From Pseudomonas sp. 8O (GTDB lineage: Bacteria > Pseudomonadota > Gammaproteobacteria > Pseudomonadales > Pseudomonadaceae), in contig NZ_LR733265.1 in the NCBI RefSeq assembly GCF_902506495.1, positions 2,098-66,097 on the forward strand: 64,000 bases of DNA. Reading direction: 5' to 3'. Both the position numbers and the translations under genes were made by a program. Of this stretch, positions 21,512 through 30,537 are shown piece after piece (the first letter of the stretch is position 1; each line of letters starts with the position of its first letter). Under the pieces are notes generated by a model. That model was not told the DNA's origin and did not search any database. It saw only the letters and a program-made list of their open reading frames with translations.

Positions 21512-24500
21512 ATGCCCGCCGCCTTTCCCGAACGCTTGCCCTACTGGATCTGGTGGCTGCCGCTGCCAATTTTCCATCTGGCAACCTGGATTTCCCTGGC
21601 GACCCGCCTGAATGACGGGGTGGCGTTGTGTTATCTGCCTCTGGTGCTAGGCCTTGCCTTGTGCCTCTGGTGGGGGCCGCGCGTGCTGCCGGCGTTGTAC
21701 CTCAATGCCTTGTTCAGCACGCCGCTGTGGGGCCTGCCCTGGCAGTGGGCGCCGCTCTATGCTCTGCCGGAAACCGCCGCCGTTGCTCTGGGCTGGTGGC
21801 TGTTGCGGCGTCAGCCTTTCGATCCCGCCCTGGGACGTTTGAGCGATCTGCTGAGGTTTCTCGCCTTCGCCGTGTTGATGCCGAGCGCGTTGGTGGCGCT
21901 CGGCTTGCAGAGCAACCTCTGGCTGACCGGTTTTCAGACCAGCGAGCAGTGGGCGCAGGACAGCCTGGCGATCTGGTTGGGCGACACCATCAACATGCTC
22001 GCCCTGACGGCGCCCTTGCTGGCGTACGGTACCCCGCTGCTGCGTACGCGCGGCTGGATAAGCGAGCCGCTGGCAGATAGCGCGCCGACGCTGAGCATCA
22101 GTCGTTCGCCAGGTGGTTGGCTGTTGGCGACTGGCATATTTCTGGTGCTGATGCTGCTCAGCGCCAGCCTGCCGGCTCAGCTCGCTCTGCCACTGCTTGG
22201 TCTGAGCATGCTGGTACTGGCGCTACGGCATGCCTTTGCCGGCGCTCTGTATGGTGTGCTGCTGGTGTACGCCGCCACCCTGCCGCTACCGCTGTTACGC
22301 GGCAGCCTGAGCTTCGGCGAGCTGGATCTGCAGCGTAGCCAGTTGCACTTTGCCGTCTTGCTGCTGATGGGCGCCACCTTGCTGGTGGGACGTGCGCTCG
22401 GCGATCTGCGCCAGGCGCTGTCGCGCAGCGCGCTGATGCAGCAGCAACTGGCCCGCGCCAATCTGGCGATGGAGGCCAGCCCGCTGGGCGTGACCATCGC
22501 CGATGCGCGCCAGGCCGACATGCCATTGGTGTACTGCAATTTCGCATTCAGCCAGATAACCGGCTACAGCGCCGAGGAGGCGCTGGGGCGCAACTGTCGT
22601 TTCCTGCTCGGTCAGGATCGCGCCCAGCTCGAGCTGCAACCGTTGCGCCGTGCCCTGCGAGAGGGGCGCAGCGGCCATGCGGTGGTGCGCAATTATCGCA
22701 AGGACGGCAAGCCGTTCTGGAACGAGGTGGTGCTGGCGCCGATGCGCGACGAGCAGGGCATCAGCCATTTCGTCGGGCTGCAGCACGATGTCACCGAGCG
22801 TGTCGAGCTGGCGGCCAAGGTCGAGCTACAGCGCTCGCAATTACTGCGTCAGAGCCATCTGTTCAGCCAGACCGAAGACATCGCCAACCTGGGCGGCTGG
22901 GTGCTGGAGATCAGCGACTACGGCATGTTCTGGAGCGATGGCTGCTACCGCATCGTCGACCGCGACATCCAGCAGGGGCCACCCGACCTGCAGCAGGTGC
23001 TGGACTACTACGACACGCCGAGTCAGACGCTGATCATGCAGACCCTGCAGGCAGCCTTGAGCGGCAGGGATGATCTGGATATCGAGGTGCGCCTGGCCGC
23101 GCGCCTGGGGGGACGCCTGGTGCGCCTGCGCGGCATGGCCGAGCGCGATATCGACGGCAGCCTGGTGCGCATCTACGGCGTGGTGCAGGACATCAGCGAG
23201 CGCAAGCGCACCGAGTCGCAGCTTCGCGAGCGAGACGAACGTCTGCGCCTGTTCTTCGAGGCGCCGCTGATCGGCATGGCGCTGACTACCCGGAGCTTTG
23301 GCTGGGAAGAGGTGAACCAGAAGCTGTGCAGCATCCTCGGTCGTAGCCGCGACGAATTGCTCGCCAGCAGTTGGCAGCAGTTGTCGCACCCGGACGATCT
23401 GCCAGTCGAGCAGGCTCATGTGGAGCAGGTGCTGCTGGGCAGCAGCGATGGCTTCGAGATGGACAAGCGCTTTCTGCGTGCCGATGGCTTGGTAGTCTTC
23501 ACCCGTGTCAGCCTGCGCGCCGTGCGCGGCGGTGGTGGCCGGCAGACGCTGTTCCTGCTGCTGGTCGAGGACATCAGTGCCCGGCGTGAGGCCGAGGCGC
23601 GCTATCGAACGCTGGTCGAGCACGCGCCCGAGGCGATCTTGCTGTTCGACCCGGAGGGCGGCATCGTCGAGTGCAATGAGAACGCCCTGCGTCTGTTTCG
23701 CTATCGCCGCGATGAGCTGCTCGGCAAGTCGATTCAGAGCATCAGCCCGCTGCGTCAGGCTGATGGTCGGCTGTCCTCCCGCGCCGGCAAGGCTTTCCTG
23801 CGCCGCGCCATTGCCGGTGATGCGCCGGTGTTCGAATGGAGCCATCGCGACAGCGGCGGTCGCCAGTTGCCCTGCGAGGTGCGCCTGGTACGCATGCCAG
23901 GGGAGAGCCTGCTGATTCGCGCCAGTGTCACCGACATCTCCGAGCGCCAACGCTACCAGCGCGAGATCGAGCGCCTGGCCTACAGCGACGAACTTACCGG
24001 CTTGCCCAATCGCCGCCTGCTGCTCGATCGCCTGCAGCACGCCATGGATCGCGAGAATCGTGAGGGCAGTCTGGGCGCGTTGCTGTTCATCGATCTGGAT
24101 CACTTCAAGACGGTCAATGACAGCCTGGGTCATCTGGTTGGCGACGCCCTGCTGGTCGAAGTGACCACACGCCTGGCCCGTGAGCTGCGCACTGAAGACA
24201 CCCTGGCACGTCTCGGCGGTGACGAGTTCGTGGTGCTGCTCGAAGCGCTGGGCCATGAGCCGCAAGCGGTTGCCGAGCAGGCCGCAGCAGTGGGCGAGAA
24301 ATTGCTGCGCGGCCTGCATGGCAGTTGCCTGATCGATGGTCATGAGCTGGCGATCAGCGCCAGTATCGGCATCGCCCTGCACCCGCTGGGCCTGCAGCAG
24401 GCCTCGGACATTCTCAAACAGGCCGATACTGCCATGTACCGGGCCAAGAATGCCGGGCGCAACGCTCTGCATTTCTTCGCTCCGGAGATGCAGGTTGCCA

Positions 24501-25276
24501 TCGACGAACGTCTGCAGTTGCAGAGCGAGTTGCGTCAGGCCATCGCGCGTCAGCAACTGCAGCTGGTGTTCCAGCCGCAGCTGATGCTGGCTGACAACAG
24601 CGTGGCGGGCGCCGAGGTGTTGCTGCGCTGGATGCACCCCGAGCGTGGTGAGATCGGTCCGGATCAGTTCATTCCCCTGGCCGAAGAAACCGGGCTGATC
24701 CAGGAAATTGGTCAGTGGGTGCTGGAGCAGGCCTGTGCGGCGCTGGCACGCTGGCAGGCGCAATGGCCGCAACTGGTACTGGCGGTCAATCTCAGCCCGC
24801 GTGAGCTGCGTCAGGCGGGCTGCGTGGAACGTGTCGAGCAGTGCCTGCGCCAGCACGCCGTACCGGCCCAGTCCCTGGAGCTGGAAATCACCGAAGGCGT
24901 GCTACTCGAAGATGTCGAGCGCTGTATCGGCACGATGCAGCAGCTCAAGGCGCAGGGCGTGCGCTTCGCCATCGACGACTTCGGTACCGGCTACTCGTCG
25001 CTGACCTATCTCAAGCGTCTGCCGCTGGACCGGCTGAAGATCGACCGCAGCTTCGTCGCCGATCTCGACGGCGAAGCGAGTGGACGCATGCTGGTGCAGA
25101 CCATCCTGATGATCGCGCGCAACCTGGGCCTGGAGTGCGTGGCCGAAGGTATCGAACACGACAGCCAGCTGGCGCTACTGCGTGAGCAGGGCTGTGCCTT
25201 GGGCCAGGGCTACCTGTTCGGCCGGCCGATGACCGAAGCGGAGTTTCTCGCCTGGATGCAGGCGCGTCAGCGCTGA
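21512..25276 (+). CDS. Membrane LOV/PAS-GGDEF-EAL c-di-GMP enzyme
   Basis: 1,254 residues. Layout: MASE1-like membrane region (about 10-300), a PAS domain with LOV hallmarks (about 320-434), three further PAS domains (about 450-825), GGDEF (902-906) and EAL (about 1000-1250). The LOV domain has GRNCRFLLG with Cys362 as the expected flavin adduct cysteine, plus NYRKDG, FWNEVV and GLQHDVT. GGDEF is intact with an RTED inhibitory site five residues before it, so synthesis of c-di-GMP with product inhibition is likely. The EAL side reads EVL but keeps Glu1035, NLSPREL, EITEG, DDFGTGYSS, LKIDRSFV and EGIE, so hydrolysis is also likely. Ends 6 bases from the convergent LD-carboxypeptidase gene. Start ATG 21512 has only a weak GAGG; 21452 is an alternative. 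Confidence 0.9.
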   Translation: MPAAFPERLPYWIWWLPLPIFHLATWISLATRLNDGVALCYLPLVLGLALCLWWGPRVLPALYLNALFSTPLWGLPWQWAPLYALPETAAVALGWWLLRRQPFDPALGRLSDLLRFLAFAVLMPSALVALGLQSNLWLTGFQTSEQWAQDSLAIWLGDTINMLALTAPLLAYGTPLLRTRGWISEPLADSAPTLSISRSPGGWLLATGIFLVLMLLSASLPAQLALPLLGLSMLVLALRHAFAGALYGVLLVYAATLPLPLLRGSLSFGELDLQRSQLHFAVLLLMGATLLVGRALGDLRQALSRSALMQQQLARANLAMEASPLGVTIADARQADMPLVYCNFAFSQITGYSAEEALGRNCRFLLGQDRAQLELQPLRRALREGRSGHAVVRNYRKDGKPFWNEVVLAPMRDEQGISHFVGLQHDVTERVELAAKVELQRSQLLRQSHLFSQTEDIANLGGWVLEISDYGMFWSDGCYRIVDRDIQQGPPDLQQVLDYYDTPSQTLIMQTLQAALSGRDDLDIEVRLAARLGGRLVRLRGMAERDIDGSLVRIYGVVQDISERKRTESQLRERDERLRLFFEAPLIGMALTTRSFGWEEVNQKLCSILGRSRDELLASSWQQLSHPDDLPVEQAHVEQVLLGSSDGFEMDKRFLRADGLVVFTRVSLRAVRGGGGRQTLFLLLVEDISARREAEARYRTLVEHAPEAILLFDPEGGIVECNENALRLFRYRRDELLGKSIQSISPLRQADGRLSSRAGKAFLRRAIAGDAPVFEWSHRDSGGRQLPCEVRLVRMPGESLLIRASVTDISERQRYQREIERLAYSDELTGLPNRRLLLDRLQHAMDRENREGSLGALLFIDLDHFKTVNDSLGHLVGDALLVEVTTRLARELRTEDTLARLGGDEFVVLLEALGHEPQAVAEQAAAVGEKLLRGLHGSCLIDGHELAISASIGIALHPLGLQQASDILKQADTAMYRAKNAGRNALHFFAPEMQVAIDERLQLQSELRQAIARQQLQLVFQPQLMLADNSVAGAEVLLRWMHPERGEIGPDQFIPLAEETGLIQEIGQWVLEQACAALARWQAQWPQLVLAVNLSPRELRQAGCVERVEQCLRQHAVPAQSLELEITEGVLLEDVERCIGTMQQLKAQGVRFAIDDFGTGYSSLTYLKRLPLDRLKIDRSFVADLDGEASGRMLVQTILMIARNLGLECVAEGIEHDSQLALLREQGCALGQGYLFGRPMTEAEFLAWMQARQR

Positions 25277-25282
25277 GCAGCG

Positions 25283-26179
25283 TTACCAGCTCAGGCTGCC
25301 GCCGCCCAGGCGCGCCCGCTGGCCGTAAGACCAGGGATAATTGCTGTCGCCATGGCCACTCGGCAGGTCGGCGTACAGGGCTATGCCCAGCGGCGCGAGG
25401 TATTCACCGATGATCTGTTCCAGGCTGTGGTGCACGCCGCGCCGCGGGCAGTCGGTGAAACTGCCCAGGCACACCGCGCGTGGGCGCTTCCCGGCGAAGC
25501 TGTGCAACAGTTGCCAGAGGCTGCGTTCAAGGCGGTAGTAGGGCTCGCCGACGTCCTCCAGTATCAGGATCGAATCTTCCGCCAGGCGCAGCTCGGCATG
25601 GGTGCCGCAGACGCTGGCCAGGGCCGTCAGGTTGCCGCCCTGCAAGGTGCCCTCGATGACATGCCGCGGGCCGCTGATATGGCGCAGCGGCAGTTGCTGG
25701 TGCTGGCCCTTGAGCAGGCTCCATAGCGCTTGCATCGAGGCCAGGCGTTCACGCTGACCACCGGGCGCTGACAGAGCCTGATGGCCGAGCGCCGTGGCCA
25801 CCGGCCCATGAATGGCTGGAAGACCCTGTTGGGCAAAGGCCTCGAGCAGAATCGACAGATCGGAGAAACCGATCAGCGGGCGCGGGCTGGCCTGGCGCAG
25901 CAGCGCCCAGTCGATATCCGCCACCAGTTGTGCGCAGCCGTAGCCACCGCGCAGGCACCAGACGGCGCTGATGTCCGGCAGGGCGAAGGCCTGGTGCAGG
26001 TCTTCCAGGCGTTGCTCCGGCGTACCGGCCAGGTAGCGATGCCGGGCGCGCACGTGCTGGCCCAGGTGGTAGCGGATGCCCAGCACGTCGAGCTGCGCCA
26101 GGGTCGCCTCGAGCACGTCTTCGGCGATGGCAGAGGCTGGCGCGATCAGCGCCAGGCGACCGTCGAACACTGGCCTCAT
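25283..26179 (-). CDS. LD-carboxypeptidase (S66/LdcA family)
   Basis: 298 residues, serine peptidase family S66, which trims the terminal D-alanine from murein tetrapeptides during peptidoglycan recycling. Visible family motifs: [10 protein letters not shown], the nucleophile loop [19 protein letters not shown], the acidic residue in [13 protein letters not shown] and the catalytic His in [10 protein letters not shown]. No signal peptide, so cytoplasmic. Its ATG overlaps the rimK stop (ATGA, 26176-26179), so it is the third gene of a coupled operon. Corresponds to PA5198 by position. Confidence 0.9.
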   Translation of the reverse strand: MRPVFDGRLALIAPASAIAEDVLEATLAQLDVLGIRYHLGQHVRARHRYLAGTPEQRLEDLHQAFALPDISAVWCLRGGYGCAQLVADIDWALLRQASPRPLIGFSDLSILLEAFAQQGLPAIHGPVATALGHQALSAPGGQRERLASMQALWSLLKGQHQQLPLRHISGPRHVIEGTLQGGNLTALASVCGTHAELRLAEDSILILEDVGEPYYRLERSLWQLLHSFAGKRPRAVCLGSFTDCPRRGVHHSLEQIIGEYLAPLGIALYADLPSGHGDSNYPWSYGQRARLGGGSLSW

Positions 26180-27081
26180 CCGCGGCCCTTGGTGCGGGTC
26201 TGGCCGGGTTCGGCGTTCTTTTCCAGGTACTGGATGATCATGCCGGCGACGTCCTTGCCGGTGGTGGTTTCGATGCCCTCCAGGCCGGGCGAGGAGTTCA
26301 CCTCCATCACCAGTGGGCCGTGGTTGGAGCGCAGGATGTCCACCCCGGCGACGTTCAGGCCCATCACGCGGGCCGCGCGTACGGCGGTCATGCGCTCTTC
26401 CGGGGTGATCTTGATCAGGCTGGCGCTGCCGCCGCGATGCAGGTTGGAGCGGAACTCGCCGGACTTGGCCTGGCGCTTCATCGCCGCGATCACCTTGTCA
26501 CCGACCACGAAGCAGCGAATGTCGGCGCCGCCGGCTTCCTGGATGTACTCCTGGACCATGATGTCCTGTTTGAGGCCGAGGAATGCCTCGATCACCGACT
26601 CGGCCGCCTTGTGCGTTTCGGCCAGTACCACACCTATGCCCTGGGTGCCTTCCAGCACCTTGATCACCAGCGGCGCGCCACCGACCATCTGGATCAGGTC
26701 GGGAATGTCGTCCGGGGAGTGGGCGAAGCCGGTCACCGGCAGGCCGATGCCCTTGCGCGACAACAGTTGCAAGGCACGCAGCTTGTCGCGCGAGCGGCTG
26801 ATGGCCACCGACTCGTTGAGCGGGTAGACGCCCATCATCTCGAACTGGCGCAATACCGCGCAGCCATAGAACGTCACCGAAGCACCGATGCGAGGAATCA
26901 CGGCATCGAAGCCCTCAAGCGCCTGGCCGCGATAATGGATCTGCGGTTTGTGGCTGGCGATGTTCATGTAGGCGCGCAGGGTGTCGATCACCTGCATCTC
27001 ATGGCCCTGCTGCTGACCGGCCTCCACCAGACGGCGAGTGGAATACAGACGCGGGTTGCGCGACAGCACGGCGATCTTCAT
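26176..27081 (-). CDS. rimK: Ribosomal protein S6 modification protein RimK
   Basis: 301 residues, ATP-grasp ligase that adds glutamates to the C-terminus of ribosomal protein S6. Typical N-terminus [20 protein letters not shown] and ATP-grasp segments [20 protein letters not shown] and [17 protein letters not shown] (metal ligands). Start ATG 27081 overlaps the rimB stop; a much longer open frame upstream is the rimB reading region and not part of RimK. In P. fluorescens RimK is reported to respond to c-di-GMP. Confidence 0.95.
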   Translation of the reverse strand: MKIAVLSRNPRLYSTRRLVEAGQQQGHEMQVIDTLRAYMNIASHKPQIHYRGQALEGFDAVIPRIGASVTFYGCAVLRQFEMMGVYPLNESVAISRSRDKLRALQLLSRKGIGLPVTGFAHSPDDIPDLIQMVGGAPLVIKVLEGTQGIGVVLAETHKAAESVIEAFLGLKQDIMVQEYIQEAGGADIRCFVVGDKVIAAMKRQAKSGEFRSNLHRGGSASLIKITPEERMTAVRAARVMGLNVAGVDILRSNHGPLVMEVNSSPGLEGIETTTGKDVAGMIIQYLEKNAEPGQTRTKGRG

Positions 27082-27578
27082 TGGGCACCTGGAAGGGACG
27101 AGGAGAGTGAGGGTTTGTCCTGCACATAGCTGAGTGCCGGATTGACCACCAGTTGGCCGGTGATCAGCGCCTTGGAACCGAGTAGTACGCGATAACGCAT
27201 GGTCTTGCGGCAGGCCAGGGTGAACTCGACCGGCCACAGGCGATCGCCGAGGGCCAGGTGCGTGCGGATCACGTAGCGGCTCTGCGCCTGGCCATTGGAG
27301 CTCTTGATACGTTTCACCGAGACCATCTGCGCCTCGCAGCGATGGCGGCGTTGCACCTGGGTACCGAGGTAGGCGGTGAAACGCACCCAGTTCTCGCCGT
27401 CCTTCTGGAACGGCTGGATATCGCTGGCGTGCAGGCTCGAGGTGCTGGCGCCGGTGTCGATCTTGGCGCGCAAGCCAATGATGCCGAGCTCGGGCAGATT
27501 GATCCACTCACGCAGGCCGATCACGCTGAGCTGGTCGAAAGTCTTCAAGGCGGCGTTCCAGGGTATTTGGATGGGCAT
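27078..27578 (-). CDS. rimB: RimB-type putative aspartic/zinc protease
   Basis: 166 residues of the ATP-dependent zinc protease / retropepsin-like group found beside rimK. The [14 protein letters not shown] segment holds the DTGA aspartyl motif. Start ATG 27578 gives [21 protein letters not shown]; an in-frame ATG at 27665 would run into the promoter of the divergent ArsR gene. First gene of the coupled rimB-rimK-carboxypeptidase operon (TGA overlaps rimK ATG at 27078-27081). Confidence 0.88.
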   Translation of the reverse strand: MPIQIPWNAALKTFDQLSVIGLREWINLPELGIIGLRAKIDTGASTSSLHASDIQPFQKDGENWVRFTAYLGTQVQRRHRCEAQMVSVKRIKSSNGQAQSRYVIRTHLALGDRLWPVEFTLACRKTMRYRVLLGSKALITGQLVVNPALSYVQDKPSLSSSLPGAQ

Positions 27579-27633
27579 TCTAGACAGGGCGCATGACAAC
27601 CGCACCTGCCCACATGGTTTTTGCTTGATCCAG

Positions 27634-27662
27634 TTGTCACCTTTTTCTTTTAGGCATATAAG
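27634..27662 (+). promoter_or_regulatory. Sigma-70 promoter of the ArsR-desaturase operon
   Basis: TTGTCA (27634-27639), 17-base spacer, TATAAG (27657-27662). Both boxes match consensus at 5 of 6. It starts 34 bases before the ArsR ATG and directly abuts the palindromic operator. Confidence 0.72.
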
Positions 27663-27684
27663 CAATTAACTAAGTTGTTAATTG
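27663..27684 (+). promoter_or_regulatory. Palindromic operator of the ArsR-type repressor
   Basis: CAATTAAC-TAAGTT-GTTAATTG is a perfect inverted repeat with 8-base arms covering the expected transcription start, between the -10 box and the ArsR start codon. Position and symmetry suit an autorepressor of the ArsR fold. Confidence 0.75.
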
Positions 27685-27695
27685 TGGTGGCACGA

Positions 27696-28013
27696 ATGGA
27701 CGCTAATCGAATTTTTGAGGCGCTGGCTTCAATGCCGCGTAGGCAGATACTGGCCTATCTTTCCGCGCAGGAGCTGACAGCGGGAGAAATTGCCAGTCGC
27801 TTCGATATGAGTGCCCCTGCCATTTCCCGTCATTTAGCTGTACTGACTACGGCCGGATTGGTCGTAAGCGAGCGACGGGGGCAGTTCGTGGCTTACCGGC
27901 TTAACCCCGACAGCTTGCTGAATACCCTGCTCGGTTTTGCTTTTGAGGTCTGCCCGACGGGTGGGCAACTCAAGCGCGAGTCTGAGGCGCAGGCCAAGAA
28001 AGCGTCTGAATGA
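27696..28013 (+). CDS. ArsR/SdpR-type winged-helix regulator
   Basis: 105 residues. Winged-helix domain with MDANRIFEALASMPRRQILAYL and the recognition helix MSAPAISRHLAVLTTAGLV, then the wing SERRGQFVAYRLNP. The classic metal-binding ELCVCDL-type motif of ArsR/SmtB is absent, so it resembles SdpR-like autorepressors rather than metal sensors. ATG 27696 is preceded by GGTGG; upstream GTGs in the operator region are possible but less likely. The desaturase-like gene follows after 24 bases with a good RBS. Lower GC than its neighbours. Confidence 0.85.
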   Translation: MDANRIFEALASMPRRQILAYLSAQELTAGEIASRFDMSAPAISRHLAVLTTAGLVVSERRGQFVAYRLNPDSLLNTLLGFAFEVCPTGGQLKRESEAQAKKASE

Positions 28014-28037
28014 GCCGGTGTCCCGGCGGAGGAACAT

Positions 28038-29000
28038 ATGGATATATTTCCGCAGAGTCTGAAAAGTCATCGAGTCCAGTTGGGGGCGGACGTCGAAAAC
28101 GGTGAGGTTCATTGGGAGCCGATACGTTCCCTCTGGTTCAGCACGATGGCCCTGGGAGCGTTGGTTGGCGGTACGCTGACATTCAGTTGGTCTGCACTTG
28201 TGCTGTTTGTGGTTACGACTGCTTTTGTTTTGCTGTGCGGGCATTCGTTGGGCATGCACCGAAAACTCATCCACGAAAGCTTTCAGTGCCCCAAGTGGTT
28301 GGAATACTTCCTGGTCTATTGCGGTGTGCTGGTGGGGCTCTGCGGACCACTCGGCCTGCTGCGTACCCATGATTTGCGCGACTATGCCCAGCGGCAGAAG
28401 GCGTGTCACGACTTCTTTGGCCATCGGCGTTCGCCGTTGGTGGATGCTTGGTGGCAATTGCATTGTGAGTTGCGCCTGAGACAGCCACCGGAAATTCTGG
28501 TTGAGGCTCGAGTCGAGGAGGACCCGGTTTATCGTTTCCTGCAAAAAACCTGGATGCTGCAGCAACTGCCCTGGGCTCTTCTGTTCTTTGCTATCGGTGG
28601 TTGGGGTTGGGTGTTCTGGGGTGTCTGCGCCCGAGTCACCGCTGGGGTATTTGGCCACTGGTTGATTGGGCATTTCGCCCACCGTCATGGTGACCAGGCA
28701 CATATCGTGGAAGGCGCGAGCGTGCAGGGTTACAACGTGCCTTTCGCTGCCCTGCTGACAATGGGCGAATGTTGGCATAACAATCACCACGCGTTCCCAG
28801 GGTCTGCAAAGCTGGGGTTGTATAAGGGCGAGTGGGACCCGGGATGGTGGGTGCTTTTGGTGCTTCAGCGAATGGGGCTGGTGTGGAACTTGAAAACACC
28901 TGCCGACCTGCCTGTACGTGAAGAGTTGCGCCACGTTCACCGCCGCTCCAGGTGTGAATGTAGGGTGCGGGCAGGCATGAAGCGATGGTTATGGAGTTGA
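28038..29000 (+). CDS. Desaturase-like diiron membrane protein
   Basis: 320 residues, several hydrophobic helices and histidine boxes of the acyl-lipid/acyl-CoA desaturase superfamily: GHSLGMHR (box 1, HxxxxH), HDFFGHRR (in place of the usual HRxHH), HWLIGHFAHRHGDQ and WHNNHHAFP (box 3). The variant second box means the substrate should not be assumed, but a role in membrane fatty-acid desaturation is the best guess. GGAGGAAC (28027-28034) precedes ATG 28038. Co-transcribed with the ArsR gene. The low-GC pair interrupts the rimB to hslR order I remember from P. aeruginosa and looks acquired. Confidence 0.78.
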   Translation: MDIFPQSLKSHRVQLGADVENGEVHWEPIRSLWFSTMALGALVGGTLTFSWSALVLFVVTTAFVLLCGHSLGMHRKLIHESFQCPKWLEYFLVYCGVLVGLCGPLGLLRTHDLRDYAQRQKACHDFFGHRRSPLVDAWWQLHCELRLRQPPEILVEARVEEDPVYRFLQKTWMLQQLPWALLFFAIGGWGWVFWGVCARVTAGVFGHWLIGHFAHRHGDQAHIVEGASVQGYNVPFAALLTMGECWHNNHHAFPGSAKLGLYKGEWDPGWWVLLVLQRMGLVWNLKTPADLPVREELRHVHRRSRCECRVRAGMKRWLWS

Positions 29001-29007
29001 GAGAGCA

Positions 29008-29439
29008 TTGAGCGAAAAAGACGACGACAAGATTCGCCTGGACAAATGGCTGTGGGCGGCACGCTTCTTCAAGACGCGCGCCCTGTGCAAGGCCGCTATA
29101 GAAGGTGGAAAGGTTCATCATCGTGGCGAGCGCTGCAAGCCGGGCAAGGAGCCGAAGATCGGCGACGAATACGTGCTGCGCACCGGTTTCGACGAACGCA
29201 CGGTGGTCGTGCTGGCTCTATCCAGCGTGCGTCGTGGCGCGCCCGAGGCGCAACTGCTGTATCGCGAAACGGAAGAAAGTATCGCTCGCCGCGAGCAGGC
29301 TGCGGCGATGCGTAAGGCAGGCGCCGTGGGTGTGCAGACCGACGGCCGGCCGAGCAAGAAGCAGCGGCGGCAGATCCATCAGTTCAACGAACAGCAAGAA
29401 GGTGGCCTGCGCCATCCCTGGGCGGATGAGGACGAATAG
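29008..29439 (+). CDS. hslR: Heat shock protein 15 (S4 domain) HslR
   Basis: 143 residues. N-terminal S4 RNA-binding domain (IRLDKWLWAARFFKTRALCKAAIEGGKVHHRG), then a basic tail. Hsp15 binds stalled 50S subunits carrying nascent chain-tRNA. The best start is TTG 29008 (LSEKDDDKIRLDKW), with GAGAG just before it; no ATG gives a sensible N-terminus. It begins 7 bases after the desaturase-like gene. PA5195 by position. Confidence 0.9.
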   Translation: MSEKDDDKIRLDKWLWAARFFKTRALCKAAIEGGKVHHRGERCKPGKEPKIGDEYVLRTGFDERTVVVLALSSVRRGAPEAQLLYRETEESIARREQAAAMRKAGAVGVQTDGRPSKKQRRQIHQFNEQQEGGLRHPWADEDE

Positions 29440-29451
29440 CGTTACCTGGCC

Positions 29452-29514
29452 GTAGGGTGTGCTGTGCGTACCTAAACTTCACCGACCGATGTTGGTGCGC
29501 ACGGCGCACCCTAC
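29452..29514. repeat. REP-like inverted pair, family B
   Basis: GTAGGGTGTGCTGTGCGTACC facing GGTGCGCACGGCGCACCCTAC across about 20 bases, after hslR. Confidence 0.8.
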
Positions 29515-29525
29515 GGTTGGCGGCA

Positions 29526-29583
29526 GTAGCCCGGATGAAATCCGGGGGAATCATCTCGACCTTCCCCGATTGCATCCGGGCGA
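29526..29583. repeat. REP-like inverted pair, family D
   Basis: GTAGCCCGGATGAAATCCGGG followed by the diverged inverse CCCCGATTGCATCCGGGCGA, placed back to back with a family B pair and ending just before the convergent PAP2 gene. Confidence 0.72.
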
Positions 29584-29589
29584 TCTCGT

Positions 29590-30384
29590 TCAGCGTCCGC
29601 TGACGATGCTCAGGTGGCCCAACAGCGGCAGCTTGGTCAGGCGCAAGGTGAGCGGCAGGGTGATCTTTTCCAGCCATTCGCTGGCGCGATGACCCAGTGG
29701 GGTGTAGCAACCCCAGGCCAGGGCCAGCAGGCTGAGGAACACGCCGCCGACGAAAGCATCCGCCCCCCAGTGGGCGCCGGCCACCAGGCGCGGCAGTATG
29801 CCGATCAGGGTAATTGCCCAGACCAGCAGCAGGCGCCAGCCACGGGCGAAGAAACTCATGAAATAGGCCCAGATCAGCAGCACCGAGGCGTGATCACCGG
29901 GAAAGCTGCGACTGGCGCTGTCCTTGAGGTTCCAGCGCTCTTCCCAGGCCGGGAACATCTCGGTCAGGCGGGCACCGCCTTCTACCACCAGCGACGGGCT
30001 GGCATGCTGCCAGCCCATGTAGTCGACCAGGTCGGAAAACAGCACACGCATCAGTAGCATCACTGTCAGGACGACCAGAAAGGCGAACAAGGCCCGGCGC
30101 ACCTGATGGCCTTCGAAGACCAGGCCGGCCTTGAGCATCACCGCCAGCATCACCACGCCGACGCCCAGGTCCACCGGGCGCATGCTGCCGATTGCCCAGA
30201 TATGTGCCCACAGGCCACCAGCATGCACCGGGTCGTTGAGCAGCTTGAACAGCCACAGGTCGAAGGCGTCCCATAACTCGCGTGTGGGCTGCCACAGCCA
30301 GCTGACGAGCAGCGCGATGGCCACGACATGGCAGACCAGCACGGCGCGTAGGTGCCAGTGGCGATTGATGAACGTGCTCGACAT
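29590..30384 (-). CDS. PAP2-family membrane phosphatase
   Basis: 264 residues with about six membrane helices. PAP2/phosphatidic-acid phosphatase motifs are visible: SFPGDHASVL (the PSGH-type motif) and PRLVAGAHWGADAF (SRX5HX3D-type motif with the catalytic His). Likely removes phosphate from a lipid phosphate or lipid pyrophosphate at the periplasmic face; substrate unknown. ATG 30384 has AAGGGAA upstream; the in-frame ATG at 30459 is rejected. PA5194 by position. Confidence 0.85.
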   Translation of the reverse strand: MSSTFINRHWHLRAVLVCHVVAIALLVSWLWQPTRELWDAFDLWLFKLLNDPVHAGGLWAHIWAIGSMRPVDLGVGVVMLAVMLKAGLVFEGHQVRRALFAFLVVLTVMLLMRVLFSDLVDYMGWQHASPSLVVEGGARLTEMFPAWEERWNLKDSASRSFPGDHASVLLIWAYFMSFFARGWRLLLVWAITLIGILPRLVAGAHWGADAFVGGVFLSLLALAWGCYTPLGHRASEWLEKITLPLTLRLTKLPLLGHLSIVSGR

Positions 30385-30537
30385 GGGAATTCCCTTTGCA
30401 GTTTTATGACAGGCCAACTCCAGGCGCGCGGATGATAGGCAGTGCGCGCGGCAGTACAAGGGCAGCCGAGCGCTCGTTCAGTCGAGGTTCAGGGCCTGGC
30501 TTCTGCTGTGTGAGCAGGCGCACATGACGGTCGGGCC

